DNA of 64,000 nt from an uncultured SAR116 cluster alpha proteobacterium (lineage in GTDB: Bacteria; Pseudomonadota; Alphaproteobacteria; Puniceispirillales; GCA-002684695). Under the pieces are notes generated by a model that worked only from the letters and a program-made list of their open reading frames with translations, was not told the DNA's origin and made no database searches. The position numbers and the translations under genes were made by a program. The DNA lies in contig CACAIE010000004.1 in assembly GCA_902532475.1 (NCBI GenBank), forward strand, positions 1 to 64,000, read 5' to 3'. Positions within the stretch are counted from its first letter, which is position 1. The number at the start of each line of letters is the position of its first letter. Shown here piece after piece: positions 55,922-63,544 of this stretch.

Positions 55922-58285
55922 TTAACTTTTTGTTTTAATATATTTTTTTTGTGAATAAAATACTAAAATTAAAAGAAACAAACCTATAAAATATATATAT
56001 TCTTTATCAGGTCTGTTCAATGAACTAATACTTACTTTTGTAACTTCATCATAAAATTGAATTCCTTTTTTTTCAGCTACACCCATAAATTCCATATTAA
56101 CGACATCGGCATATCCATTGTTATTGCTTTCTAACTCTAGACCGGTAACATCTTTTAAAGAAACTAATGAACCTTTCTCAACACTGAAAACATATAACTT
56201 ATATCTCTCACCATAGTCAGTATAACGGGTAATATGGACCCTTATTTTTCTATTATGTTCAAACTCAATTTCATCTTCATAATTATAACTGAAAGGAGCA
56301 TATTCAGGATAAATTGAATTCATTATAAAATCAGGCCTGAACATACAAATAGTTACAAATAACAACGCAATAATTTCATACCACCGAAGTTTGGTTATAA
56401 GCCAACCTTGAGTTGCAGAAGTAAATGACAAAATCGCAATTAATGATACGATAAATACTAAACAGCCGTGCCAAATATTCTTAATACCTATTAACAGAAG
56501 TTCAGGATTAAAGATAAAAACGATAGGTAAAATGGCAGTTCTTATTTCATAATAAAAAGCTTGAATGCCTGTTTTAATTGGGTCTGCTCTTGAAATTGCT
56601 GATGCTGCGTAAGCAGCCAAACCAACAGGAGGAGTTACATCAGCCATTAAACCAAAATAAAAAACATATAAATGGACAGCAATTAATGGGAGAACAATAC
56701 CTGAGGCTCCTCCAATTTCGACTATCACATTGGACATTAATGCTGCTACAACTAAATAGTTTGCCGTAGTAGGCAACCCAAGGCCAAGTATCAAACATAA
56801 TACCATCACCAATAACAATAGAATTACAATATTCCCACCAGATATTACTTCTACTACTTCTATCATTGCATTACTAAGTCCAGTAGAACCAACTGCACCT
56901 ACAATTATCCCTGCGGTAGCAATAGCTATAGCAATGTTAACCATATTCATGGCACCGCGTATCATACCTCTGCAAATATCACTTAATCCAACAAAAATAG
57001 CATTTAATAAAGACTTAGGATTACTGATACATTTCTTATCAATTTTTTGAATGACCATTATTATCATTAAAGTAAGAATGCTATAAAAGACTGAGCTTCC
57101 AGCCGTCCATCTTTTTACAATAAGGAAATAAATTAATAATGCTATTGGGATTATATAATGAAGTCCTGAAAAAAAAGTTGACTTTAAATCTGGTATGTCC
57201 TTTTCGTCCATTCCCTTCAATCCTAGTTTACTAGCTTCTAGGTCTGAAATCCAGAAGAGAGATAGATAAACTATTACAGCTGGAATAAATGCATGTTTTA
57301 TTACCTGGAAATATGTAATGCCAAGCATTTCAGCAATTATAAACGCAGCTGCACCCATGATAGGTGGCATTATTTGACCATTTACGGAAGCTGCAACTTC
57401 TATTGCTCCAGCCTTAACTGCTGAAAACCCAGTTTTTTTCATTATAGGAATAGTAAAAGTTCCTGTTGTAACAACATTAGCTATAGATGATCCTGAAACC
57501 ATCCCAGTTAATCCTGACGCTAAAATTGATGCCTTCGCTGGACCTCCTCTAAACTTTCCCACCAAAGCTATTGCTAAATTTAAGAAATACCTCCCGCCTC
57601 CTGCGTAGTCTAGCATTGAACCAAACAAAACGAACAAAAATACAAAGCTAACCGAAACAGATATTGGGATACCAAATATTGCTTCTCCACCAAACCAGTG
57701 GTAACCGACTAATCTATTTAATGATAAACCTTGATGAGAAATTATTTCAGGCATACTTTGCCCAAAATAAGAGTAGAGGTAAAATATAGAAGCAACTATT
57801 ACCAATGGAAGACCAATGGACCTTCTAGTTGCTTCTAAAAGCATAGTTATCCCTATTAACCCTAATATCAGTTCTACAGGAATAATAATATTTCTTCCGA
57901 ACATAGAGGCTTCATATTTTAATAATATTCCATTTCTATCCACTAAACCTTCATAATCTAAAAATAAATACAGCGTGATACAAAAGGCTATCACTGACAT
58001 TGACAATGAAATTAAATTAAACTTTTGATTTCTATGTCTAGATAAAAAAGGATATGAAATAAAAACTAAAAACAGAGCAAAGCCTAAATGCAAAGCTCTT
58101 GCTGGCACATCAATAAAAACTCCAAACCCCAACATAAAAGGCAGAGGTGAAGCATACCATAATTGAAATAATGACCATATAAATGCAACTAAAGCTACAA
58201 ATTTTAATTGCCACCCTGAAAGAAGTCTTGTTTTTCCTTCAGTTTCATTAATTTTATTTTCTAAATCTACGGAGGAATTTTTCAT
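55922..58285 (-). CDS. TRAP transporter fused permease (4TM/12TM) with C-terminal DUF3394-like domain
   Basis: 787 residues. A DctQ-like four-helix part (about 25-170) is fused to a DctM-like twelve-helix part that includes FRGGPAKASILASGLTGMVSGS, NGQIMPPIMGAAAFI and GLGLPTTANYLVVAALM, signatures of TAXI-type TRAP permeases. The last 130 residues hold a soluble segment (about 650-765, with VEKGSLVSLKD and GVAEKKGIQFYDEV) like DUF3394, then a final helix. It imports an organic acid using a sodium gradient with the TAXI binding protein encoded upstream. A perfect hairpin separates the two genes. Confidence 0.93.
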   Translation of the reverse strand: MKNSSVDLENKINETEGKTRLLSGWQLKFVALVAFIWSLFQLWYASPLPFMLGFGVFIDVPARALHLGFALFLVFISYPFLSRHRNQKFNLISLSMSVIAFCITLYLFLDYEGLVDRNGILLKYEASMFGRNIIIPVELILGLIGITMLLEATRRSIGLPLVIVASIFYLYSYFGQSMPEIISHQGLSLNRLVGYHWFGGEAIFGIPISVSVSFVFLFVLFGSMLDYAGGGRYFLNLAIALVGKFRGGPAKASILASGLTGMVSGSSIANVVTTGTFTIPIMKKTGFSAVKAGAIEVAASVNGQIMPPIMGAAAFIIAEMLGITYFQVIKHAFIPAVIVYLSLFWISDLEASKLGLKGMDEKDIPDLKSTFFSGLHYIIPIALLIYFLIVKRWTAGSSVFYSILTLMIIMVIQKIDKKCISNPKSLLNAIFVGLSDICRGMIRGAMNMVNIAIAIATAGIIVGAVGSTGLSNAMIEVVEVISGGNIVILLLLVMVLCLILGLGLPTTANYLVVAALMSNVIVEIGGASGIVLPLIAVHLYVFYFGLMADVTPPVGLAAYAASAISRADPIKTGIQAFYYEIRTAILPIVFIFNPELLLIGIKNIWHGCLVFIVSLIAILSFTSATQGWLITKLRWYEIIALLFVTICMFRPDFIMNSIYPEYAPFSYNYEDEIEFEHNRKIRVHITRYTDYGERYKLYVFSVEKGSLVSLKDVTGLELESNNNGYADVVNMEFMGVAEKKGIQFYDEVTKVSISSLNRPDKEYIYFIGLFLLILVFYSQKKYIKTKS

Positions 58286-58296
58286 AAAGATTGAAT

Positions 58297-58327
58297 AGTA
58301 TCCGCCAATATAATGTTGGCGGATACT
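58297..58327 (-). promoter_or_regulatory. Intercistronic hairpin between TAXI binding protein and TRAP permease
   Basis: AGTATCCGCCAA (58297-58308) and its exact complement (58316-58327) enclose a 7-nt loop. It starts 14 nt past the binding-protein stop and ends 11 nt before the permease start. The stem is GC-rich for this genome. It could protect or attenuate the message so that the binding protein is made in excess of the permease, or act as a partial terminator; the downstream T-tract is poor. Confidence 0.65.
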
Positions 58328-58341
58328 TTATACTTTATTAA

Positions 58342-59337
58342 TTACATCCAGCCTTGTTCTTTATAATATTTTACAGCCCCTTTATGAAGTGGCGCTGAAA
58401 GTCCATTTGAAATCATTTGCTTTGGATCTAAGTTTGCAAATGCAGGATGAAGTTTTTTAAAATCATCTAGATTTTCAAAAACTGCTCTGACAACTTCATA
58501 AACTATATCTTCACTAACTTCTGCACTTGAAACAAAAGTCGCCATAACTCCAAAGGTTACAGCATCTTTTTTCTGAGACTTATAAAATGTCCCCGCAGGT
58601 ATGTTAGCAAATGCATAAAAAGGATTGTCATTAACAAGTTTCTTTTCTGCATCGGAATTCAAGTCAACAAAATGTGCACCACATCCGTCAATTGCCTGAC
58701 CAATGGCACCGTTTGGAACGCCAACAGTATAAGCTATAGCATCTACTTTGCCATCACAAAGAGCCCCTACCTGCTCAGAAGAAGTAAGTTCTGTAGCCTG
58801 TTTAAAATCACCCATGCTCATTCCTTTTGCCTTCATCAAAACTTCCATGGTTCCTCTTTGTCCAGATCCAGGATTTCCAACATTGACAACCTTTCCCTTT
58901 AGATCACCAAAGGAATTTATTCCACTTGACCCACTTGCAATTAGTTGAAAAGGTTCTGGATGAACAGAAAAAACCGCCCTTAGGTTAGCAAATTTTTTGC
59001 CTTCCCATTTAGATGATCCATTAACCGCGTGATATTGCCAATCTGATTGAGCAACTCCAAATTGAAGCTCACCTTCTTTTATTTGGCCTATATTATAGTT
59101 AGATCCACCAGTCGAAGGTGCAGCACATCTTAAGCCATGCTTTCTTCCACTTTTTCGGCCCTCTGCAGCCTCTTTATGAACCATTCTACACACTGAATTT
59201 CCTACAACAAAGTAAACACCAGTTGGGCCACCTGTTCCAATAGAAATAAATTCAGCAGCAATTATTGAAGAATTAAATCCCATAAATGAAACGACAAACA
59301 ACAAAAAAGATGCAAATGTAATAATAATTTTTTTCAT
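58342..59337 (-). CDS. TAXI-family TRAP transporter solute-binding protein
   Basis: 331 residues. It has a signal peptide (about 1-28, ending SSIIAA), then FISIGTGGPTGVYFVVGNSVCRM, the TAXI opening, and LRCAAPSTGGSNYNIGQI, FGVAQSDWQYHAVNG, KGKVVNVGNPGSGQRGTM, and AIDGCGAHFVDL. It is a periplasmic receptor for the fused TRAP permease that follows. A strong GGAGGAG ribosome site precedes the ATG. Family ligands include glutamate, 2-oxoglutarate and other carboxylates; the ligand here is unknown. A four-cysteine set (C-50s, C-70s, CDGK, GCGA) may form disulfides. Confidence 0.93.
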   Translation of the reverse strand: MKKIIITFASFLLFVVSFMGFNSSIIAAEFISIGTGGPTGVYFVVGNSVCRMVHKEAAEGRKSGRKHGLRCAAPSTGGSNYNIGQIKEGELQFGVAQSDWQYHAVNGSSKWEGKKFANLRAVFSVHPEPFQLIASGSSGINSFGDLKGKVVNVGNPGSGQRGTMEVLMKAKGMSMGDFKQATELTSSEQVGALCDGKVDAIAYTVGVPNGAIGQAIDGCGAHFVDLNSDAEKKLVNDNPFYAFANIPAGTFYKSQKKDAVTFGVMATFVSSAEVSEDIVYEVVRAVFENLDDFKKLHPAFANLDPKQMISNGLSAPLHKGAVKYYKEQGWM

Positions 59338-59841
59338 TTTCTCCTCCTTCTATATGTTATATATTTTTTTATAATTATTCTAAATTAGCACTTAAATATA
59401 AATTTGTATAGATTAATTTGTTAATATAAACTTTATTTGAAAACTTAAAATAAAAGAAAAGCCTTATTAAATTTTAATTAATTAATTGTATTATTTTATT
59501 ATGTATATTTTTTTAAGTATCTTGGTTTATCAGGATCCATACCCTTTAAACTGTATATTTAATAATCCAAGGATAAAATTTTGCCATTATTAATAACATG
59601 TTAATTTCTGAAAAATTTGTAGAATGATAATTTAGGTTATACTGACTAAAATGATTAGAATTAATTGAGAAAATATTTAAATAGAAATCCTCATATTTAA
59701 TTTCTTGATGTTTTGATAATTGACACAAATCTAAATTAAATAAATAATAATTAATGCCTCCAGCTAGTTTTAAGATAACTAAAAAAATAGAGTTTTGACT
59801 GCTTCTGTGCTTATGCTTATCGTTATTATTAGAATTTAAGC
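59338..59841. other. 504-nt region without a supported gene
   Basis: AT-rich DNA between the start of the TAXI gene (its promoter side) and the end of the racemase-family gene. A 60-codon frame at 59546-59728 (-) has no family motif or ribosome site that I can defend. No hairpin, tRNA or repeat was noted. Base composition changes from AT-rich to mixed near its right end. Confidence 0.5.
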
Positions 59842-60594
59842 TTAATTTGCTTTTTGGTCTATCTTAGCAACGGCTGGAGCCCAATCAACGAGTGAAGATG
59901 TATTTCTTCCGATTGATCTAAAGGCGCCCCATAATGTAAGGACAACACTATCCAGTACGGGAACACCTGTTCTTTCTTCAATTAATCCAGAAATACCAGC
60001 TCCCGCTAAATTAGTGCAGAGAATAATTACAGCTTCTGCTCCCTCGGCTATAACCTCTTCGGCTGCATCTTCTATTGCTGCTTCAGAAACTTCTCCAAAA
60101 CTAAAGTTGTCTGTCATATCAAAATGTCTCTCAGAAACACATTCAAAATCTTCCAACTTAAAATTCTTAATTATCTTTTTTTGAATTGATCCCACATAAG
60201 GTGTTACTAGGCCAATATTTGTAATTCGTAATGCTCGAAGCGCTTCGATAATCGACAACGTAGATGTGACAGCGCGGCAGCCTGTTCGTTTAGTAATTTC
60301 GGCAACCAAAGCTCGATCTCGATCTAAACCTAGCCAAGATGCAGAAGTGCCATTCCACCCAATCACAGCAGGCCTCACATGTGATAATAAATCAAATCCT
60401 TTAAGCATAGTTTCATCATGAAATTGCGATAGGCTTGCCGTTTCATCATCAATCCAGAGAACTTCAATTCTGCCAAAATGTATAGAAGTATTATCTAACG
60501 AACCGATGATCTTATAACACCAAGGCTCAACTACGGAGTTGGAAGACGGGGTAAGCATTGCAATACGTGTTTTTTTCTGGTTGTTACTATTCAT
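59842..60594 (-). CDS. Asp/Glu racemase-superfamily enzyme, arylmalonate decarboxylase/maleate isomerase-like
   Basis: 250 residues. The fold's two halves show TPSSNSVVEPW at the N-terminus, the first active-site loop as WNGTSASW (G82-T83-S84) and the second cysteine C193 in ILCTNLAG. Racemases and maleate isomerases have Cys in both loops. Here the first is Gly-Thr-Ser, as I recall for arylmalonate decarboxylase (Gly74-Thr-Ser, Cys188), so decarboxylation or a one-Cys mechanism is more likely than racemisation. It is divergent from an SDR gene, 170 nt away. G/C use is higher than in core genes (29 of 60 at 60241-60300). The substrate is unknown. Confidence 0.8.
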   Translation of the reverse strand: MNSNNQKKTRIAMLTPSSNSVVEPWCYKIIGSLDNTSIHFGRIEVLWIDDETASLSQFHDETMLKGFDLLSHVRPAVIGWNGTSASWLGLDRDRALVAEITKRTGCRAVTSTLSIIEALRALRITNIGLVTPYVGSIQKKIIKNFKLEDFECVSERHFDMTDNFSFGEVSEAAIEDAAEEVIAEGAEAVIILCTNLAGAGISGLIEERTGVPVLDSVVLTLWGAFRSIGRNTSSLVDWAPAVAKIDQKAN

Positions 60595-60763
60595 ATCTCT
60601 TAAAAAGAATTACTTTTTCATGTGAAAAATCTAGAATCATTATTTTTGTTTTACAGTTTTTTACTACAACATTTGTCGAAAAAGAGCTAGCCAAACATTA
60701 AATTAAAAGATTAAATATAATACAAGATTTAGAATTTTGTATAATTTAGTGGGGAATTGTATT
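60595..60763. promoter_or_regulatory. Divergent region between the racemase-family gene and the SDR
   Basis: 169 nt containing the start regions of both divergent genes. GGGGAA at about 60750 is the ribosome site of the SDR. No operator palindrome stands out. Shared control of the two genes is plausible from arrangement alone. Confidence 0.35.
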
Positions 60764-61543
60764 ATGGATTTGCAGCTAAAAGGTAAAACTGCTTTAATTA
60801 CAGGTGCATCAAAGGGAATAGGTGCAGGATTGGCAAAGGTTTTGGCCGCCGAAGGTTGTAACTTGCATCTAGCGGCACGTGATGGAAAGGCGATGCGGAC
60901 TTTAAGTACCGAACTGACAAGTAGGTTTGATATTTCTGTAAAAGTACATGAGGCAGATCTAAGCTGTAGCAAAGCGATGAATGAACTCGATATTGCAGCT
61001 AATGACTACGACATGCTATTTAATAATGCTGGAGATATCCCAGCAGGGGACATTGAAGAGGTGTCAGACGAAGCTATCCGCAAGGGTTTTGATTTAAAAG
61101 TATTCGGCTATATATCCTTGTCGCGAGCTTTTTGGCGAAGGCGAAAAGACCAAGATGGAGTAATCATAAATATTATAGGCAATTCCGGAGAAAATTGGGA
61201 TGCAGCATATTTTGCTGGCTCTACTGGAAATGCAGCGCTGATGTCTTTTACCAAAGCTTTGGGAGGACGGAGTCTAAACCACGGCATTAGAATAATTGGG
61301 GTAAATCCTGGACCTGTTGCAACAGATAGAATGTTAAAAATTATGAGAAGAAAAGCCATTGACATACTTGGCGATGAAACACGCTGGGAAGAGCTTTACG
61401 ATCATTACCCTGGTAAACGACCTGCAACTGTTAAAGAAGTTGCAGACCTATGTGCTTTTCTTGCTTCTCCTCTTGCTGGCTATATAACGGGAACAATCGT
61501 CACCATAGATGGGGGGATTTCTGCTCGTGGATCAGTAATATAA
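60764..61543 (+). CDS. Short-chain dehydrogenase/reductase-like protein without canonical Tyr-x-x-x-Lys
   Basis: 259 residues from the ATG at 60764, which follows GGGGAA by about 8 nt; the frame opens nine codons earlier. The NAD(P) site is typical: TGASKGIGAG, AARD, and NNAGDIP. The late motif VNPGPVATDRM and the C-terminal YITGTIVTIDGGI fit SDRs. The catalytic region reads GENWDAAYFAGSTGNAAL, so no Tyr has Lys four residues on. Either a variant subfamily with altered chemistry or a cofactor-binding non-classical enzyme is possible. It is GC-rich (34 of 60 at 60841-60900), suggesting transfer. Confidence 0.8.
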   Translation: MDLQLKGKTALITGASKGIGAGLAKVLAAEGCNLHLAARDGKAMRTLSTELTSRFDISVKVHEADLSCSKAMNELDIAANDYDMLFNNAGDIPAGDIEEVSDEAIRKGFDLKVFGYISLSRAFWRRRKDQDGVIINIIGNSGENWDAAYFAGSTGNAALMSFTKALGGRSLNHGIRIIGVNPGPVATDRMLKIMRRKAIDILGDETRWEELYDHYPGKRPATVKEVADLCAFLASPLAGYITGTIVTIDGGISARGSVI

Positions 61544-61952
61544 CTTTAATTCAAATAAGTTATAAGAATTATTTTTAGATAGCATATAAGTAACTTGGGC
61601 TTATGGAGAATCAAATTCTGAGCTGTTAAAGAATTATGAGAAAAGACCTTAAAAAGGCCTCCCAGAATTTTCCAGAAAGTCCCTAAAACAATTAATTTTT
61701 ATTGAAAATTAGTTTTGAGATTGACTAGACTTGAACTCGCGACCTCTGGCGTGACAGTCGGTCTTTTCTTCTAAATACAGAATATAGATTAAACAAAAAT
61801 GTTAGAAAACCAATGCTTATTGAGTTTTTATTATAATAGATAAAATGTAGTTTAATAGATTTTTGTAAAATATTTTGTAAAACGAAATTAGTCTTATTAG
61901 ATAGAGAAAAGATATTTTTGATGATGAGAGATTTGACGATGATTGCAAAACC
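61544..61952. other. 409-nt intergenic region containing a tRNA-Asp remnant
   Basis: The gap lies between the SDR stop and the convergent ABC permease stop. It contains the tRNA-Asp 3'-half remnant at 61717-61757 and otherwise AT-rich DNA with short imperfect inverted repeats around 61580-61600. No protein-coding frame is supported. Confidence 0.6.
61717..61757 (-). pseudogene. tRNA-Asp(GUC) 3'-half remnant
   Basis: On the minus strand the bases run CTGTCACGCCAGAGGTCG, then CGAGTTCAAGTC and a short tail to GAGATTG's complement. The first part is the anticodon loop with GTC and the 3' anticodon stem of bacterial tRNA-Asp; the second is a T arm with GTTCAAGTC whose stem pairs four of five positions. 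The 5' anticodon-stem bases do not pair, no D arm lies upstream, and no CCA follows. A fragment running from anticodon loop to 3' end is what tyrosine-recombinase attachment duplicates look like. Confidence 0.65.
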
Positions 61953-62753
61953 TCATCTTGTGTTAGCGTAGAAAGCAATTCGCCTTTCCAATAACTCAAC
62001 CAACCCTATTATGGTAAATGACATAATGAATACGACTATTATAAGTGCCCAAAATCGCTCCATTAAAAAATAGGATAGATAGGTGTTAAAAAGACCACCA
62101 AATCCAATAAGCGCAATGACAATCTGTCCCACAATAACACCTTTAACAGCCCTTACAACTGAAAGGCGGACACCGGTTATAATTTCTGGCATTGCTGCTG
62201 GGATCACAATCCAGAAAATAATGTTTAATCGCGAGCAACCAAAGATTCGGCCCATTTCTACCAAGGAATCTTTAACATGTGTCACTCCTGCCTGAGTATC
62301 AATAATTACCACCCATATTGAAAATAAAATTACTGTTGCGATTACTGTTGCATCACCAATACCTAATATTGGCATTAATGCAGGAATAACAGCCGTAATT
62401 GGCGCAGATAGAAAAAGGTTTACCCATATAGATAAAATCTTATCTGCTCGCTTGCTAATTCCGATCAAAATACCGATTGGTATACCTACTACAATAGATA
62501 GGCCAAGACCAATTGAAAAAGTTCTTGCAGTCATTGCAAATGCATCCCAAAAGGCAGATTGCTCAAGAAGTTCAGCAAAGGCAAACCAAATGCCTGATAA
62601 GGGTGGAAGGAGATCCATCCAACCCATTTGCCCAATTAGCTCCCAAACCCCTGCCCAAAAAATTAGTGACCAAAAAGGCGATGTCCGCATAAGTTTACCA
62701 AACGCAAACAATTGAATTAAAGTTTTAAATTTGCTAAGATCACTATTCAACAT
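61953..62753 (-). CDS. ABC transporter permease, taurine/nitrate/sulfonate type
   Basis: 266 residues with about six membrane helices, of the SsuC/TauC/NrtB class. The binding-protein-dependent permease motif around FGCSRLNIIFWIVIPAAMPEIITGV is the EAA-type loop that docks on the ATPase. SLIFWAGVWELIGQMGW and LLPPLSGIWFAF are typical of the N-terminus in this class. Its start overlaps the end of the ATP-binding gene by 11 nt, so they form one operon. No binding protein is visible in the window; it may lie beyond 64000. Confidence 0.9.
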   Translation of the reverse strand: MLNSDLSKFKTLIQLFAFGKLMRTSPFWSLIFWAGVWELIGQMGWMDLLPPLSGIWFAFAELLEQSAFWDAFAMTARTFSIGLGLSIVVGIPIGILIGISKRADKILSIWVNLFLSAPITAVIPALMPILGIGDATVIATVILFSIWVVIIDTQAGVTHVKDSLVEMGRIFGCSRLNIIFWIVIPAAMPEIITGVRLSVVRAVKGVIVGQIVIALIGFGGLFNTYLSYFLMERFWALIIVVFIMSFTIIGLVELLERRIAFYANTR

Positions 62754-63522
62754 AACGTTTTAAACTGCTCCAAATCTCATCAACAAGCTCAATATAACCA
62801 GGTTGACGTCTTATTAAATCAACTTCACCAAGGCGATCAATTTCGGGATATACAATGTCGGCAATAGAGCCGGGTCGGCCCGAAAGAATAACGACCTGAT
62901 CTGCAAGGTAGACAGCTTCTTCAATTGAGTGCGTAACAAAAATGACAGTCTTGCTCTCTATTTTTAACAGCTTAAGTAAATCTTCTTGAAGTTTTCTTCT
63001 CATCTGCTCATCAACCGCGGAGAATGGCTCGTCCATTAAAAGTATATCGGAATTAATTGTGAGTGCACGAGCGAGCCCAGTTCTTTGTCGCATACCACCA
63101 GATAACTGGTGGGGATACTTATCTTCAAACCCCAAAAGTCCTACTTGTCTGATATAGTGTAACGACGTTTCTTCTCTTTCTTTTTTTGGGACACCACGAG
63201 CACGGAGGCCAAACGCAACATTTTGCAATACCGTAGCCCAAGGAAGCAAAGCAAAGTCTTGAAATACTAGAGCTCGATCTGGGCCAGGACCAATAATTTC
63301 TTTTCCTCCCACTATGACCTTGCCTTTGGTAGGTTCAATGAGCCCAGCAATAACTTTAAGCAAAGTAGTTTTTCCACACCCACTTGGACCTAAAATGGCT
63401 GTCAGTTTAGCAGTTGGTACATTTAGTGAAACATTTTTTAGCGCAACGATAGATTCCTGGTATGTTACACCAACACCTTCCGTTTTTAAAATTATGTCAG
63501 ACAAACCGCCTACCTTTTTCAT
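62743..63522 (-). CDS. ABC transporter ATP-binding protein, taurine/nitrate/sulfonate type
   Basis: 259 residues. Walker A is GPSGCGKT at 45-52, the Q-loop is VFQDFALLPWATV, the signature is LSGGMRQRTGLARAL, Walker B is ILLMDEPFSAVDE and the H-loop is FVTHSIEEA. The sequence sits in the SsuB/TauB/NrtD class that powers import of sulfonates, nitrate, pyrimidines or similar small anions. It lies between two different permease genes, so the transporter is probably a heterodimeric-permease system like those for thiamine precursors or riboflavin. Confidence 0.94.
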   Translation of the reverse strand: MKKVGGLSDIILKTEGVGVTYQESIVALKNVSLNVPTAKLTAILGPSGCGKTTLLKVIAGLIEPTKGKVIVGGKEIIGPGPDRALVFQDFALLPWATVLQNVAFGLRARGVPKKEREETSLHYIRQVGLLGFEDKYPHQLSGGMRQRTGLARALTINSDILLMDEPFSAVDEQMRRKLQEDLLKLLKIESKTVIFVTHSIEEAVYLADQVVILSGRPGSIADIVYPEIDRLGEVDLIRRQPGYIELVDEIWSSLKRYVE

Positions 63523-63544
63523 AATCGTATCTCCAAATTAATAT

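Noticed and set aside
59546-59728. 60-codon frame on the minus strand in the gap before the TAXI gene
   Set aside because: No family motif, no ribosome site, biased toward residues of AT-rich non-coding DNA; kept as unassigned intergenic sequence.
61817-61999. 60-codon frame crossing the end of the ABC permease gene
   Set aside because: Overlaps the permease C-terminus in another frame and continues into AT-rich intergenic DNA; no support.
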